Shown piece by piece: positions 17,634 to 25,985 of a DNA stretch of 64,000 bases. Made by a program: the position numbers and the translations under genes. Source of the DNA: Verrucomicrobiales bacterium (GTDB lineage Bacteria > Verrucomicrobiota > Verrucomicrobiia > Verrucomicrobiales > DEV007); contig PBSY01000074.1 in assembly GCA_002726915.1 (NCBI GenBank), forward strand, positions 1 to 64,000. Direction: 5' to 3'. The notes under the pieces are model-generated. The model saw only the letters and a program-made list of their open reading frames with translations. It was not told the origin of the DNA and made no database searches. Each line of letters starts with the position of its first letter. Position 1 is the stretch's first letter.

Positions 17634-20600
17634 ATGATAACCCGCAATTTTATCGAACAAGATATTGAACTTCAGCGTGCTGCAGAAACGCCAGAGGACA
17701 TGAAACCCCGCTTCAACTGGGGCGAAATGGCGAAAGCGCCTGAGCTTCCTTCGCCACGGATTCATGTTGAAGCGGGTAACGGTCAGGAAGAGCTTAGCGT
17801 TGAGCAGATCGCGGAAACGGTGGGTAAGGCAGTCACTGACTTGGCACTTTCGAGAAAACAAGACGACATATTCAACGAATCAAATCAGCAGCTTGTAGCC
17901 AACATCGTAGCTTCGGTTTCAGATATGCTTCACGCCAAGGTTAGCGGCGAAGACAACGATGCTCCAGTTCTTCTTTCCGGGGAGGAACTCACCTCAATCA
18001 TTGAGCAAGCCCTCGTTAGACAAAATGCTCATGATGTGGCTAAAAGTCTCCTCATTCGTCGTAAGAAAACTGAACCTGGGTTCAATCTTATCTCTGATAA
18101 CGAAAAGCCAGTTTGCAAAGTGATCCGCCGCAACGGTGAGGTCGTGGCGTGGTTGCCCCATAAAATCGAAGTCGCCGTGCGAAGCGCCTTTCTCTCCCAG
18201 GGCATGGACTCTTCTCCAGCCAAAGAAGTCTCCGAAGCTTTAACCGATCGCCTCGCTCACAGCGGTCAGGAATTTATTCGTATCGAAGAACTCCAAGACT
18301 GTGTTCAGGAGGAACTGATGCGTCAAGGCCACTTCAAGGTCGCGGAAGCCTACATACTCTACCGTGCTCACCGCGCAGCCGAGCGTGCCGTCGACGAGGA
18401 AGAGCAAACACTCGAACTAGAGTCCACCCAAGAGTCGATGATCGTGGTCAACCGCGCCGATGGATCCAGCGATCTCTGGGATGGCCTCGACCTTCGTAAA
18501 CGCATCGAATTCGCCTCAACAGGTCTTGAACTCTGCCTCAACGCTGAAGAGATCGAGCAGGAACTTCGTCGTGCCTTCTTCAACGAGATGAGCGAAAGCG
18601 ATCTTAAAAAGACCGTCATTCTTAACGCCAAGAGCCTCATCGAAAAGGATGGAGATTTCGCCAAGTTTGCGGGTCGTATTCTTCTCACTTATATCTACGA
18701 GGAAGTCCTTGATTGGGACATCGTTCGCGATGGCGTCCGCTCTCTCGGAGAATTCCATCGTCGTGCCTTCAAGCAGAATCTTGTTCGCGGCACTGAGATT
18801 GAACGCATCCACCCACGATTGCTCGAATATAATCTCGACCGTCTTGCCGACGCAGTGAACCCGACTGCTGACCTTGACTTTGACTATCTCGGTATCCAGA
18901 CCCTTTACGACCGCTATCTCATCGTCGACAAGACCGCTGAAAAACACCGCCGTCTTGAAACGCCCCAGCTATTTTGGATGCGCGTTTCCATGGGGTTGAT
19001 GATCGACGAAAAGAACGATCGCGAAAACCGTATTATTGACCTCTACCGCCTCTACTCGAGCCGTCGTTTCTGTTCGTCTACGCCAACTCTTTTCAACTCA
19101 GGCACCCTGCACAGCCAACTGTCATCCTGTTACCTTTACAAGGTTGACGACAGCATTGAGTCCATTATGCAGCGAGGTGTCGCTGACAACGCCTACCTCT
19201 CCAAGTGGGCGGGCGGCCTTGGTGGCTCGTGGACATCGGTTCGTGGAACGGGCAGCTACATCAAGGGTACCAACGGTGAAAGTCAGGGCGTAATCCCCTT
19301 CCTTAAGCTCCACAACGACCAGCTCGTCGCAGTCAACCAAGGCGGCAAGCGCCGCGGGTCTGGTTGTGCCTACCTTGAATCGTGGCACAATGATATCGAC
19401 GACTTCCTTGAGTTGCGCAAAAACACCGGTGATGAGCGTCGACGTGCTCACGACATGAATACCGCAAACTGGATTCCAGATTTGTTCATGAAGCGCATGG
19501 AGGCTCGCGGCAGCTGGACCCTCTTCCGTGCCAACGAGGCAGCAGACCTCCACGACCTCTACGGCAAAGCTTTCGAGGAACGCTACGAGCAATACGAAGT
19601 CGATGCCCGTGAAGGCAAGATATATGGTAAGGAAGTCCCGGCGATCGATCTATGGAAGCGCATGCTGAAAATGATCTTCGAAACCGGTCACCCATGGATA
19701 ACTTTTAAAGACCCCTGCAACGTGCGCAGCCCTCAGGACCACACAGGTGTCATCCACAGCTCCAACCTCTGCACCGAGATTACCTTGAACACTTCGCACG
19801 ACGAGACCGCCGTGTGTAACCTTGGCTCGGTGGTGCTCGACTCTCACCTCACCGACGAGGGCGAGCTCGACCTGATCAAGCTCAAGGAAACTATCTTCAC
19901 CGCTGTCCGTGCTCTAGACAACGTCATCGATATTAATTTCTACCCAACTGATGCCGCTGCTAACGCCAACCAGCGCCACCGACCAGTAGGCCTTGGGGTT
20001 ATGGGCCTCCAAAATGCACTTTTCCTCCGCAACACGTCGTTCGCCAGCGAAGAGGCAATCGACTTCAACGATGAGTTCATGGAGGCCATTGCCTATTTTG
20101 CCTATGAAGCTTCCAGCGATCTTGCCGCAGAGCGGGGCAGTTACTCTACCTACGACGGTTCCAAGTGGAGCCGAGGCATCATGCCACACGATACAGTCGA
20201 CATGCTCGAAGAGCAACGCGGTGAGCCCATTGATGTTACCCGTGGTGGCAAAATGGACTGGGATGCTCTGCGCGAAAAAATCCAAAAGCAGGGTATGCGC
20301 AACTCGAACGTGCTCGCCATTGCTCCGACGGCGACAATTTCCAACATCATGGGGAGCACTCCGTGCATTGAGCCGACCTTTAAAAACCTTTTTGTGAAAG
20401 GTAACCTTTCCGGTGACTTCATCGTGCTAAATCAGTATCTCGTTCGCGATCTTAAAGAACTCAATCTCTGGGGTGAAGAAATGGTAGATCGTCTCAAGTA
20501 TTACGATGGAGAACTCGCCGATATCGACGAGATCCCCCAACACCTCAAAGAGAAGTATGCCACCGCATTCTCCATCGACTACACTTGGCTCATCGACGCG

Positions 20601-20894
20601 GCAGCCCGACGCCAAAAGTGGATCGACCAGTCTCAGTCTGTGAACCTCTTCCTGGCTACCCCGGACATGAAGACCCTGTCCCACATGTATCGAGCGGCCT
20701 GGCGTAAGGGTCTCAAGACCACATACTACCTCCGGACTCTGCAGGCTTCCAATATCGAAAAAGCCACAACCAAGGTGAAAAAAGAAGTTCGTATCGGAAA
20801 TGAAGAGACAAAGAAAGAACACACCGAGGCCGAAAAAGAAGCCTGCTCGCTCGAAGCTCTAATGAGCGGAGAGGAATGTGAGGCCTGCCAGTAG
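17634..20894 (+). CDS. nrdA: Ribonucleotide reductase large subunit, multi-ATP-cone
   Basis: Catalytic subunit of class I ribonucleotide reductase, 1086 residues against about 760 in E. coli. The extra N-terminus holds ATP-cone-like units. The first (about 45-140, ending VAKSLLIRRKK) is degenerate. The second (about 155-250, from CKVIRRNGEVVAWLPHKIEVAV to AEAYILYRAHRAA) is intact. A third cone-like piece (about 270-365) merges into the R1 N-domain. Catalytic residues are seen in LSSCYLY, NLCTE and AVCNLGS, with the Tyr pair in TTYYLRTLQ. The C-terminal redox Cys pair is ECEACQ. The chlamydial NrdA also has an extended ATP-cone region. Cotranscription with nrdB is likely. Confidence 0.95.
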   Translation: MITRNFIEQDIELQRAAETPEDMKPRFNWGEMAKAPELPSPRIHVEAGNGQEELSVEQIAETVGKAVTDLALSRKQDDIFNESNQQLVANIVASVSDMLHAKVSGEDNDAPVLLSGEELTSIIEQALVRQNAHDVAKSLLIRRKKTEPGFNLISDNEKPVCKVIRRNGEVVAWLPHKIEVAVRSAFLSQGMDSSPAKEVSEALTDRLAHSGQEFIRIEELQDCVQEELMRQGHFKVAEAYILYRAHRAAERAVDEEEQTLELESTQESMIVVNRADGSSDLWDGLDLRKRIEFASTGLELCLNAEEIEQELRRAFFNEMSESDLKKTVILNAKSLIEKDGDFAKFAGRILLTYIYEEVLDWDIVRDGVRSLGEFHRRAFKQNLVRGTEIERIHPRLLEYNLDRLADAVNPTADLDFDYLGIQTLYDRYLIVDKTAEKHRRLETPQLFWMRVSMGLMIDEKNDRENRIIDLYRLYSSRRFCSSTPTLFNSGTLHSQLSSCYLYKVDDSIESIMQRGVADNAYLSKWAGGLGGSWTSVRGTGSYIKGTNGESQGVIPFLKLHNDQLVAVNQGGKRRGSGCAYLESWHNDIDDFLELRKNTGDERRRAHDMNTANWIPDLFMKRMEARGSWTLFRANEAADLHDLYGKAFEERYEQYEVDAREGKIYGKEVPAIDLWKRMLKMIFETGHPWITFKDPCNVRSPQDHTGVIHSSNLCTEITLNTSHDETAVCNLGSVVLDSHLTDEGELDLIKLKETIFTAVRALDNVIDINFYPTDAAANANQRHRPVGLGVMGLQNALFLRNTSFASEEAIDFNDEFMEAIAYFAYEASSDLAAERGSYSTYDGSKWSRGIMPHDTVDMLEEQRGEPIDVTRGGKMDWDALREKIQKQGMRNSNVLAIAPTATISNIMGSTPCIEPTFKNLFVKGNLSGDFIVLNQYLVRDLKELNLWGEEMVDRLKYYDGELADIDEIPQHLKEKYATAFSIDYTWLIDAAARRQKWIDQSQSVNLFLATPDMKTLSHMYRAAWRKGLKTTYYLRTLQASNIEKATTKVKKEVRIGNEETKKEHTEAEKEACSLEALMSGEECEACQ

Positions 20895-20920
20895 AGGAAA
20901 GAGTTATCATTAAAACAAAT

Positions 20921-20950
20921 AAGAGCGGCTCGAAAGGGTCGCTCTTTTTT
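20921..20950 (+). terminator. Rho-independent terminator of nrdBA
   Basis: Stem AAGAGCG / CGCTCTT, continued by wobble and GC pairs to a GAAA loop, followed by a T6 tract. Confidence 0.9.
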
Positions 20951-21070
20951 GTAGTCGGCAACGGGCCCACTTATTCAACAGGAATCCTCAAGGGCGGTAA
21001 ATTTGCGACTATAATTGCGACAGCGAGCTTTCCAGACTTGGTGAAAGATCGTGCCTTCTCCTACCATGAC

Positions 21071-22102
21071 TTACGCGGGCAGTCTTTCGAGGTGGCGTCG
21101 CGTTAGCGTCTCGATTCCCTCAAGCCAGCGAGGATGTTCATTGACGCAAGGCACGAGGATCAGATCGTCTCCACCAGCCTCAACGAAATCTTCCTTCGCT
21201 CGCATGCCAATTTCCTCGATCGTCTCAAGGCAGTCAGCAACGAAAGCAGGGCATATTACGAGCAGTTTTTTCACTCCCTTACCAGCTAGCTCTTTTACCG
21301 TAAAGTCCGTGTAGGGTTTTAACCACGGATCTCGGCCGAGACGCGACTGGAACGAAACAGAATGCTTATCTGCGGGCACATCAGCTTTCTCAACAAATGC
21401 CTCCACCGTCTTGTAACATTGGGAACGGTAGCACGTCTTGTGGGCTGGATAGGTTCCCTCGCAACAATTCTCGCACGAAAGACAATGCTCACCAGTCGGA
21501 TCTGACTTCCTTAGGTGACGCTCTGGTAACCCGTGGAAGCTAAAAAGAATATGATCGTAACCCTCACTAAGATAGCCTGCCGATGAGGCTACCATAGCGT
21601 TGACGAACTCATCGTCGTCATAGAAAGGGGGCACGACCTCCAATTCGACTTGTGGAGCTTTTTTGGCCAACACGTTCTGGGCTTTTACCAAGGCGCTCTC
21701 GTAACTCGACATCGCGTAGTGAGGAAAGAGCGGGAGAATGACGAGTTGTTCCACCCCCTCAGCGATCAGTTTATCGACTGCGTTTTCGATCGAGGGATTC
21801 TGGTAACGCATCGCCAATTCCACTGGAATATCTTCAAGCTGCTTCTGCAGTGCGTCAGCCTGATGCTGGCTCGTAACAATGAGAGGCGATCCTTCAGGGA
21901 GCCAGACTTCGCTATAGGCTTCTGCCGACTCTTTTGGCCGAGTCGGCAGAATGAGGGCGTGGACAACGAACCAACGGATTGGAAATGGTGCATCCAGAAC
22001 GCGACCATCCATCAGGAATTCCCGGAGATACTTGCGAACATCAGCCACCGAAGTTGAATTGGGAGAACCAAGGTTAAGAAGTAATACGCCCTTTTTCTTC
22101 AT
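21071..22102 (-). CDS. hemH: Ferrochelatase with internal cysteine cluster
   Basis: Inserts Fe(II) into protoporphyrin IX, the last step of the pathway coded by this operon. The start MKKKGVLLLNLGSPN at 22102 is the canonical N-terminus; a longer frame would run into hemY. The catalytic His190 is in FSFHGLPERH and the Glu is in DCLETIEEIG. Between them Cys207, 210, 213, 214, 224 and 229 form a dense cluster (HCLSCENCCEG, KTCYRSQC). Some bacterial ferrochelatases carry a [2Fe-2S] cluster held by Cys residues inserted here, so a cluster is plausible. The gene follows hemY after a 28-base gap. Confidence 0.95.
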   Translation of the reverse strand: MKKKGVLLLNLGSPNSTSVADVRKYLREFLMDGRVLDAPFPIRWFVVHALILPTRPKESAEAYSEVWLPEGSPLIVTSQHQADALQKQLEDIPVELAMRYQNPSIENAVDKLIAEGVEQLVILPLFPHYAMSSYESALVKAQNVLAKKAPQVELEVVPPFYDDDEFVNAMVASSAGYLSEGYDHILFSFHGLPERHLRKSDPTGEHCLSCENCCEGTYPAHKTCYRSQCYKTVEAFVEKADVPADKHSVSFQSRLGRDPWLKPYTDFTVKELAGKGVKKLLVICPAFVADCLETIEEIGMRAKEDFVEAGGDDLILVPCVNEHPRWLEGIETLTRRHLERLPA

Positions 22103-22130
22103 CTTGAAAATTGTCGTCTGGTAAGTCGTT

Positions 22131-23507
22131 TTAAGCTTTAGAAATTTTATCGAAATAGCTTCCGATTCTTTCAGCAATCTCGGCACCAGATACGATTGAA
22201 TCAGCTAATGAGATGCCATCTCGGCAATGCCCCGCCACGAATATTCCCGGATGAGCCGCCTCGCAATGAGTCATGAGATCACGGAAACGTCTGTAGCCAA
22301 CCACATACTGAGGAATCGCTTTTGGGTAGGGAAAAACTTGCTCAAAAACAGGTTCCCCGCTGATTCCGTAGATGGCACGAAGATCCTCAACCGTCAGCGC
22401 CACAATCTCTTCGGATGATTGCATCGCTAAGTCGGGAGAGCGCATTCCACCCACATAGCTTGTTAAAGTAACACAGCCCTCCGGGGCACGGCCCGGGAAC
22501 AGAGACGAGGAGAAAATCGTCCCTAAGGTCTTAACCTTTTCAACTTCAGGGTTCAAGGTTCCAAAGCCCGAAAGAGAATGAGCGACTTCATCCCTCTTAA
22601 ACCCTAGGACAACGCTGGCAACAGGGGGGTAAATCACCTCACTCAATTCGGAAAGGGCCTTTTCTCCACCGGGAAATTCAAGCTCGGCGAGACGGTAGGC
22701 GGGCATTGCGAGGAGCACTCCGTCAAAGGTTTTGGTCTCTTCCGCAACTTTCACCCCAATTTCGTTCTCGCCGACTCGATTCAATCCGTTGACAGAGGAT
22801 TTAAGCCTAATCCGATCACCGAGCGTTTCAGCAAGACGGTCGGTCAGCACTTGCAGTCCATCATCAAAAGATAACTTTGGTGCACGATCCTTGGACACAG
22901 TTCCTGATCTCTTTCGCTCCTTAGCCCCGCAGATCTGGCCCTTGATGAGAGAACCATATTTCTGCTCCAGCTCCCAAATCTTTGGGAAAGCCTCCTTAAC
23001 CGAAAGCTGATGCGGGTCGCCCGCATAGATACCGGCAACAAACGGGTTAATTGCGTAGTCGAGGAACTCCTGACCGAGGCGTCGTTTAACGAATTCAGCC
23101 AAACTTTCCTCTGCGTTCGATGACGACGCCCTGATAAAAGGTTCCCGCAAGAGAGCGAGCTTGGCTCGCCACGTAAAGAGCTTTCCTGTAAAAAAGCCCA
23201 TGGGGCTCGAAGCCATCGCGTTCGGTTCACCGTTACGAAGGATATATCGGGCATCCGAATCTGGGTTAGGATCGAGACGCCGCTTCTCCAGATCGAGATC
23301 TTTCAGTAACTGGGATATTTTGGGAGACGTCTCAAGGAGCGTGTTGGGACCGCACTCGGCAAGGAAACCATCCCGACGAATTGTCTGGATCACGCCACCT
23401 ACCCGATCAGCCGCTTCGAATAAAGTCACCTCGTGTCCCTGCTCCACAAGGCGATAAGCAGCCGTGAGGCCAGTAATACCCCCTCCAATGACAGCAACGC
23501 GGCTCAT
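22131..23507 (-). CDS. hemY: Protoporphyrinogen oxidase, FAD-dependent (HemY type)
   Basis: Oxygen-dependent six-electron oxidation of protoporphyrinogen IX, or coproporphyrinogen III in some lineages, 458 residues. The N-terminal dinucleotide-binding motif is VIGGGITGLTAAYRL, then the FAD-binding RVGG in DRVGGVIQT. The C-terminal VAGHCRDGISLADSIVSGAEIA motif matches the FAD-binding end of the family. Its start overlaps the stop of the 98-codon gene by four bases. Because hemH follows, a protoporphyrin-dependent route is assumed. Confidence 0.95.
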   Translation of the reverse strand: MSRVAVIGGGITGLTAAYRLVEQGHEVTLFEAADRVGGVIQTIRRDGFLAECGPNTLLETSPKISQLLKDLDLEKRRLDPNPDSDARYILRNGEPNAMASSPMGFFTGKLFTWRAKLALLREPFIRASSSNAEESLAEFVKRRLGQEFLDYAINPFVAGIYAGDPHQLSVKEAFPKIWELEQKYGSLIKGQICGAKERKRSGTVSKDRAPKLSFDDGLQVLTDRLAETLGDRIRLKSSVNGLNRVGENEIGVKVAEETKTFDGVLLAMPAYRLAELEFPGGEKALSELSEVIYPPVASVVLGFKRDEVAHSLSGFGTLNPEVEKVKTLGTIFSSSLFPGRAPEGCVTLTSYVGGMRSPDLAMQSSEEIVALTVEDLRAIYGISGEPVFEQVFPYPKAIPQYVVGYRRFRDLMTHCEAAHPGIFVAGHCRDGISLADSIVSGAEIAERIGSYFDKISKA

Positions 23508-23800
23508 ATAAATTTGAAGTAGCTCTCCCAGCGTTTCGCGCAGTCAAAATACCGAACAATCTTGTCCTGCTTTGTCTTCATTACCAAAGAGCTATGGGAG
23601 TCTCGGCACAAGCTCAATCGGAACAGAAGATGAGAGCGAGGGTGTAAGCAGCATTCCGTCCTCTCGTTGTTATTGAGAGTCTTTTTGATCAACAGATCCA
23701 TCGACATGCCTTCGATGGCATGAGTCTTCTGAGAATGCGATATGTATACTGACTCCGAAACGTTCGGGATTAAATCAGCGGCCGTTCTGGTATTTCTCAT
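23504..23800 (-). CDS. Small protein of unknown function inside the heme operon
   Basis: Unrecognised 98-residue product. Its ATG overlaps the hemE stop, and its TGA overlaps the hemY start, both as ATGA, so it is built as a coupled middle gene. An AGGAG ribosome-binding site lies 6 bases before the ATG (23807-23811). The middle of the protein carries a Cys/His-rich stretch (ECCLHPRSH followed by LCRDSH), with two Cys, His, His, then Cys and His, which could bind metal or porphyrin. The C-terminus is aromatic (YFDCAKRWESYFKF). No signal peptide or membrane segment is evident. It has lower G+C than its neighbours. Confidence 0.68.
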   Translation of the reverse strand: MRNTRTAADLIPNVSESVYISHSQKTHAIEGMSMDLLIKKTLNNNERTECCLHPRSHLLFRLSLCRDSHSSLVMKTKQDKIVRYFDCAKRWESYFKFI

Positions 23801-24891
23801 CTGAAACTCCTAACGGTGGATCGCACCGCCTCGATGCAATCAATCTTCGCTTGTGGCGTCACCCCATGACCCAGATTGAAAACATGGCCAGAAAGACCAC
23901 GCATGCGTCGAAGAAGGCGCTGAGTTTCTGCCGCCGCCGCTTCCGGCGTGGTCGTCAACAAAGTTGGGTCAAGATTCCCCTGCACCGCCATCTTATCTGG
24001 CAGCGCCCGGCGAAAGTCAGCGAGGTCACAGGTCCAATCGGCACTAAGCACAGTCGCTCCGGTTTTTTCGAGTGCCTCACGATTACCACTCGCTCCCTTG
24101 GAAAAAATAATTACCGGCACTTGGTCCCTCAGGGCAGAAACGATTTCTCCCATCCAGCGACCGGAAGCCTCGTGAAAAACATTATCCGCCAGCACACCCC
24201 CCTGGGTGTCGAAGACCTGCACGGCATCCACCCCACACTCGATCTGCATCTGCAGATATTCGATGCAGGCAGCGGTCAGTTTCTCAAGTAAAGAGTTGAG
24301 TATCTTGGGATCGGTATAGAGCAAGTTCTTAGCAGCGACGAATTCACGGGAGCTGCCACCTTCCATCATGTAGTTGGCAAGCGTCCAGGGCGAACCGGCA
24401 AAGCCAATCAAGGCTGTCTTACCGTCGAGGCCATCGCGGATCAAGGGAAGCGCCTGCGCCACGTAGTCAAGACGCTCACGAATGGCGCCAGTTTCGAGTC
24501 GATTTACGTCCGCTTCAGACTGAACCTTGAAAGCCATCTCGATTCCCCCTTTATCACTGAAGCCGTAAGACTGACCCATCGCTTCGCATATCACGAGAAT
24601 ATCGCTGAAAAGAATCGCAGCATCATAGTCAAACCGACGAATCGGCTGCAGGGTCACTTCTGTGGCCAGCTCCGGCGTCTGCACAATTTCGACAAAACTA
24701 TGCTTCTCTTTCACCGCCATGTATTCCGGTAGGGAACGCCCAGCCTGGCGCATCATCCACATGGGTGGGTAATCGAGGGGCTCGCAGCGGCACGCCTTCA
24801 GGAAGCGTTCACGGTTGGAAATCGCTTTACCTGCAACGTCTGTGTTCTCTGAATCGCCTGAAATCATTAGATTGGGGTAGTCTCTATCCAC
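23797..24891 (-). CDS. hemE: Uroporphyrinogen decarboxylase
   Basis: Decarboxylates the four acetate side chains of uroporphyrinogen III to give coproporphyrinogen III, 364 residues. Hallmarks are PPMWMMRQAGRSLPEY near residues 42-57, FSDILVICEAMG, the GFAGSPWTLANYM motif and LGHGVTPQ near the C-terminus. The first ATG is used; an in-frame ATG eight codons later would also keep the conserved core. It is the first gene of a tight minus-strand operon hemE-orf98-hemY-hemH. The hemN/hemF step is not in the window. Confidence 0.95.
   Translation of the reverse strand: MDRDYPNLMISGDSENTDVAGKAISNRERFLKACRCEPLDYPPMWMMRQAGRSLPEYMAVKEKHSFVEIVQTPELATEVTLQPIRRFDYDAAILFSDILVICEAMGQSYGFSDKGGIEMAFKVQSEADVNRLETGAIRERLDYVAQALPLIRDGLDGKTALIGFAGSPWTLANYMMEGGSSREFVAAKNLLYTDPKILNSLLEKLTAACIEYLQMQIECGVDAVQVFDTQGGVLADNVFHEASGRWMGEIVSALRDQVPVIIFSKGASGNREALEKTGATVLSADWTCDLADFRRALPDKMAVQGNLDPTLLTTTPEAAAAETQRLLRRMRGLSGHVFNLGHGVTPQAKIDCIEAVRSTVRSFR
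23807..23811 (-). promoter_or_regulatory. Ribosome-binding site of the 98-codon heme-operon gene
   Basis: AGGAG on the minus strand, six bases before the ATG at 23800 and within the end of hemE. This ideal spacing is the main evidence that the small gene is translated. Confidence 0.7.
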
Positions 24892-25221
24892 CGATTTTAC
24901 GCCGAACGCCTTGTGTTTATTACGAATTTCAGCTCAAAAATTGTCCAGCGAAGAGGGGCAACTACGAGGAGGAATGCGCATTTTCAACCTCGAAAGGCAA
25001 CGCGAAGCGGCGCCAAGCACAGAAGAAGGCAGGCGATCGCCTTCAAGGATCATGAGAACATTAGAAGTGAGCCACAGGTATGTCCGTTGGCACCAACATC
25101 TTGTTCGAGTTCTTCATCCTGCAAAGAACGTAGTCCGGAAGCTAGCTGGCCTCGACTGTGGCATCGGTAAAAGGCTTTTTTAAACTTATAGATTGAGTCC
25201 GGCTTCCAAGTCGAGACGCCA
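24892..25221. other. Intergenic region between hemE and the HNH-like gene
   Basis: About 330 bases with no supported gene, RNA or convincing terminator. Short frames in three phases have no recognisable motif. Confidence 0.35.
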
Positions 25222-25782
25222 CTAACCCATGACTTCGTGCTGGCTGACAAAACTTTGCCACTGCATCGGGCGCATCGCGTAAACACCTTGGGAGTGACGT
25301 CCCACGCCGGGATCGAAAATCTCCCAGCCGAACTCAGAGGAGCGTCGGCCGTAGTCAAGGCGATAGATCCAGTTGCCAAACTCGTCCTTGCGCCAGAGAT
25401 CAGGATCGTTTCCCGGCACAACCTCAGAAAATTCCCAGATACTACGAATCACATCGCGGTCGTATGCTGCTGCCAAGCCCGAGAAATCTAAGCATTTGGT
25501 CTTGGCAGTATCACTCGCTTCGCTGAGGCGCCGATCATTGATCTCGCTAATAGGATAATGAAAATTTCCGTGGCTTCCGTGGTATGCCTGCTTTTCATGA
25601 ACACCTTCATCTTGAAAGGCCTCATCTTCTCCAATCGTTACAGCCTCAAGGACCATACCGTCACAGTCACTATCGTCACTACCTCTTGAATGCTGTGCAC
25701 GATCAGCATGATCAAGTTCACTGGCTTCATCTAATGCGTCCCACCAGTTTGGGAACACCTCTTCTCTACTATCGTAAAACAT
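25222..25782 (-). CDS. HNH-nuclease-like protein with a diverged active site
   Basis: Protein of 186 residues. The C-terminal third (about residues 118-186) follows the pattern of HNH-fold proteins: VVPGNDPDLWRKDEFGNWI, then YGRRSSEFGWEI, then MRPMQWQS. In active relatives the WEI is followed by Asp-His and the later part has Asn/His ligands. Here the stretch reads EIFDPGVGRHSQG, so the catalytic His-Asn-His set appears lost or rearranged. The N-terminal two-thirds is acidic and unrecognised. It sits alone, behind a region with a 14-bp palindrome and a repeated 12-mer. DNA or RNA binding without cleavage is possible. Confidence 0.55.
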   Translation of the reverse strand: MFYDSREEVFPNWWDALDEASELDHADRAQHSRGSDDSDCDGMVLEAVTIGEDEAFQDEGVHEKQAYHGSHGNFHYPISEINDRRLSEASDTAKTKCLDFSGLAAAYDRDVIRSIWEFSEVVPGNDPDLWRKDEFGNWIYRLDYGRRSSEFGWEIFDPGVGRHSQGVYAMRPMQWQSFVSQHEVMG

Positions 25783-25794
25783 AAAAGCTGGATA

Positions 25795-25864
25795 TTTGAA
25801 CAGTATCTACTGTAAGTCGCTTTTAGAAATTTCAAAATAATAAATGTGATTTTTTGAACAGTAT
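25795..25864. repeat. Two 12-bp direct repeats upstream of the HNH-like gene
   Basis: TTTGAACAGTAT occurs at 25795-25806 and again at 25853-25864, 58 bases apart, in the AT-rich region in front of the minus-strand HNH-like gene. Confidence 0.7.
25800..25813. promoter_or_regulatory. Perfect palindrome, candidate operator
   Basis: ACAGTA-TC-TACTGT is a perfect 6+2+6 inverted repeat 18 bases before the HNH-like gene start. The second 12-mer repeat preserves only its left half. A repressor site is the simplest reading. No matching regulator was found nearby. Confidence 0.45.
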
Positions 25865-25985
25865 TTCGCTAAGCGGTTAGCCAATCGCTTTTGAGCCATC
25901 ATGACTCGCTCGCCTCCCGGAAAAAGATCGGGAGCCCGTTTGGAGGCTAAAAATCGAAATAGCGAATCGCTAAACGACTCAGACA

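Noticed and set aside
25865-25985. Hairpin-like CTCCCG/CGGGAG after carB
   Set aside because: The stem is short and no T-tract follows on the minus strand, so it is not a convincing terminator.
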